Origin: Candidatus Aminicenantes bacterium UBA4820
Lineage (GTDB): Bacteria > Acidobacteriota > UBA4820
NCBI GenBank assembly: GCA_002402325.1
Contig: DHFQ01000052.1
Coordinates: 1 to 6,755 of the forward strand
Reading direction: 5' to 3'
Length of the DNA stretch: 6,755 bases
Both the position numbers and the translations under genes were made by a program. Position 1 is the stretch's first letter. Each line of letters begins with the position of its first letter. This document shows, in pieces, positions 5,275 through 6,755 of the stretch. A model generated the notes under the pieces. That model was not told the origin of the DNA. It did no database searches and saw only the letters and a list, made by a program, of their open reading frames with translations.

Positions 5275-6723
5275 CTATTTTTTTAAAAACATTCTCAGTA
5301 TTGCTTTTGTGCATTCATCAATTTTGTTTTTATCAACCAGTACAAAAAGAATATCTCCCGGATAAATTATAGTGTGCCCTGAAGGAGCAACTATAGAACC
5401 ACCTCTATTTATCATAGTTATTGTGGTTCCTATAGGCAAAGACAGATCTGAAATTTTACATTCTCCTTTAAATGTCTCGTCATCTATGAATATTTCTATT
5501 AATTCATAATTAGTTTCGTGTATCGTTACTAAATCCATCCCTGCTTTTCCTTTACTTGTTCTTTTTGAACTTAATTTCAATATATCGGCAAATTTAGGGA
5601 TGGTTGCGCCTTGAACTATTATTGATAAAGTAACAGCAAAGAAGACTATATTAAATATTTGATGTTGATTATCAAGCCCGGCAGCCGCTGGATATGTCGC
5701 CAGAACTATCGGCACAGATCCCCTGATTCCACTCCAGCTTAAAAATATTTGCTCTTTTAAAGATAACTTTGTAAAAAGCGTGCATATAAATACCGTAATA
5801 GGTCTGCCAATAAATGTTACTACCAAAAATAACAGGACTCCAGGTAACCAGATTTTTGAAAAATTTCTGGGGAACACGAGCAACCCTAAAAGAACATACA
5901 ACATAACATTTGAGATAAACGCTAATGTTTCCGTAAAAGATGAAATACCGTTTTTATATGAAAATTTTTTATTCCCCATTATTAAACCCGTAAAAAATAC
6001 TGATAACATCCCACTCGCTTTACAAAAATCTGTAAATCCAAAACTAAATAAAATCATTCCTATTAGCAGTAAATAAAAATAACCTACATCAATATTCCTG
6101 ATTTTATTAAAGAGATATACACCAATAAATCCTATTACAATTCCAAATGCTACACCACCAACCACCTGCCAAATAAATAGAAATATTGAAACAAAGCCAC
6201 TGATTTTTGAGTTAATCATCAATTGAATGATAAATATTGTAGAAGTAATAGCCATAGGATCATTAGCGGCAGATTCTATTTCCGCAATTAAAGAGACATT
6301 TTTATTTATTGACCTATTATGTAAAATCGAAAAAACTGCCGCAGCATCAGTTGAAGAAATGATGGTGCAAAGTAGCATTGATTTAAGCAAAGGCCATCCT
6401 GATATTACACAAAAAACGATTGCAGCAATACTTGCGGTAAGTAAAACACCGACAGTAGCCAATATCATCGTTGGCTTTATTACAGGTTTTAAATTAGAGT
6501 ATTTAGTGTCAAATCCTCCAGCAAACAGCACGAAAATCAATGCCATATTAGCCAATTCTTTAGCTAACTGCGTGTCATCAAAATATATCAATCCTGTTAC
6601 ATCACTACCAAATATTATTCCAATTGAAAGAGATATTAAAATCAACGGTATGTTCAATCTTCTGCAAATTACCGCCGAAAAAACAATCAATATGATCATC
6701 AAAGAAATGGCTAACAATACCAA
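5275..6723 (-). CDS. nhaP2: CPA1-family K+/H+ (or Na+/H+) antiporter, NhaP2-like, with RCK_C domain, 482 aa
   Basis: Residues 1 to about 385 are a Na+/H+ exchanger-type membrane domain of 12-13 segments. CPA1 hallmarks are visible: SSTDAAAVFSIL with T125-D126, the ion-site motif E150-S-A-A-N154-D155-P, and WSGIRGSVPIVLA with R334. These spellings match the NhaP2/CvrA branch more than NhaP/NhaG. The C-terminal 90 residues (from about 395) look like an RCK_C/TrkA_C regulatory domain: LVTIHETNYELIEIFI, DLSLPIGTTITMINR, then YPGDILFVLV. The E. coli protein (about 580 aa) carries a further C-terminal domain that is absent here. Start is TTG at 6723, with GGGAG 7 nt upstream and an in-frame TAG two codons before. 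Role: electroneutral cation/proton exchange in the inner membrane, for potassium and pH homeostasis. It is first of a likely two-gene operon with mntH. By eye it is more AT-rich than mntH. Confidence 0.92.
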   Translation of the reverse strand: MVLLAISLMIILIVFSAVICRRLNIPLILISLSIGIIFGSDVTGLIYFDDTQLAKELANMALIFVLFAGGFDTKYSNLKPVIKPTMILATVGVLLTASIAAIVFCVISGWPLLKSMLLCTIISSTDAAAVFSILHNRSINKNVSLIAEIESAANDPMAITSTIFIIQLMINSKISGFVSIFLFIWQVVGGVAFGIVIGFIGVYLFNKIRNIDVGYFYLLLIGMILFSFGFTDFCKASGMLSVFFTGLIMGNKKFSYKNGISSFTETLAFISNVMLYVLLGLLVFPRNFSKIWLPGVLLFLVVTFIGRPITVFICTLFTKLSLKEQIFLSWSGIRGSVPIVLATYPAAAGLDNQHQIFNIVFFAVTLSIIVQGATIPKFADILKLSSKRTSKGKAGMDLVTIHETNYELIEIFIDDETFKGECKISDLSLPIGTTITMINRGGSIVAPSGHTIIYPGDILFVLVDKNKIDECTKAILRMFLKK

Positions 6724-6730
6724 GTTCTAT

Positions 6731-6735
6731 CTCCC
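6731..6735 (-). promoter_or_regulatory. Ribosome binding site of the antiporter gene
   Basis: GGGAG on the minus strand, 7 nt before TTG at 6723. With the in-frame stop at 6727-6729 it leaves TTG as the only full-length start; the next candidates fall inside TM1. The promoter must lie beyond the right edge. Confidence 0.6.
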
Positions 6736-6755
6736 TTGTCTTCCTCGCATCTTAC

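Noticed and set aside
6724..6755. Possible C-terminus of an upstream gene (KMRGRQGR then TAG at 6727-6729)
   Set aside because: Only about 8 codons are visible, with no way to tell coding tail from leader; the stretch also holds the antiporter SD.

Overview
The window comes from an AT-rich bacterial chromosome. Every gene I can support lies on the minus strand, so the transcribed order runs from the high coordinates to the low ones. Most genes have a clear Shine-Dalgarno (SD) sequence. Three of the six start with GTG or TTG. The proteins are rich in Lys, Glu and Ile. This would fit an anaerobic or thermophilic bacterium, perhaps of a poorly sampled lineage, but nothing here (no rRNA, no phylogenetic marker) fixes the taxon.

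Region A (6723 to 3337) is a cation-transport pair. It holds a CPA1-type K+/H+ (or Na+/H+) antiporter of the NhaP2 kind with a C-terminal RCK_C (TrkA_C) domain, followed about 50 nt later by an NRAMP (MntH-type) divalent-metal transporter. The transporter's C-terminus is fused to a universal stress protein (UspA) domain. The likely joint role is pH, monovalent-cation and Mn/Fe homeostasis, with each transporter carrying its own cytosolic sensor-like domain.

Region B (3281 to 1785) begins with its own sigma-70-like promoter and a strong SD. It encodes a 16-cysteine zinc-ribbon protein of unknown function, then a 65-residue protein, then a MNT-type nucleotidyltransferase whose start overlaps the 65-residue gene by 8 nt. 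The last two form a translationally coupled pair with the layout of a toxin-antitoxin-like module, although neither role is shown here.

Region C (1784 to 1) has a 174-nt spacer. It carries a possible degraded copy of a TTGCGAGG-type interspersed repeat and a candidate promoter. After it comes the first 536 codons of a single-chain restriction-modification enzyme of the type ISP/IIG class, with a PD-(D/E)xK nuclease followed by an N6-adenine methyltransferase. The gene runs off the left edge. Regions B and C together look like the edge of a defence or accessory segment next to housekeeping transporters.

There is no gene-free stretch longer than 300 bases. I saw no tRNA, rRNA, CRISPR array, transposase or convincing intrinsic terminator.
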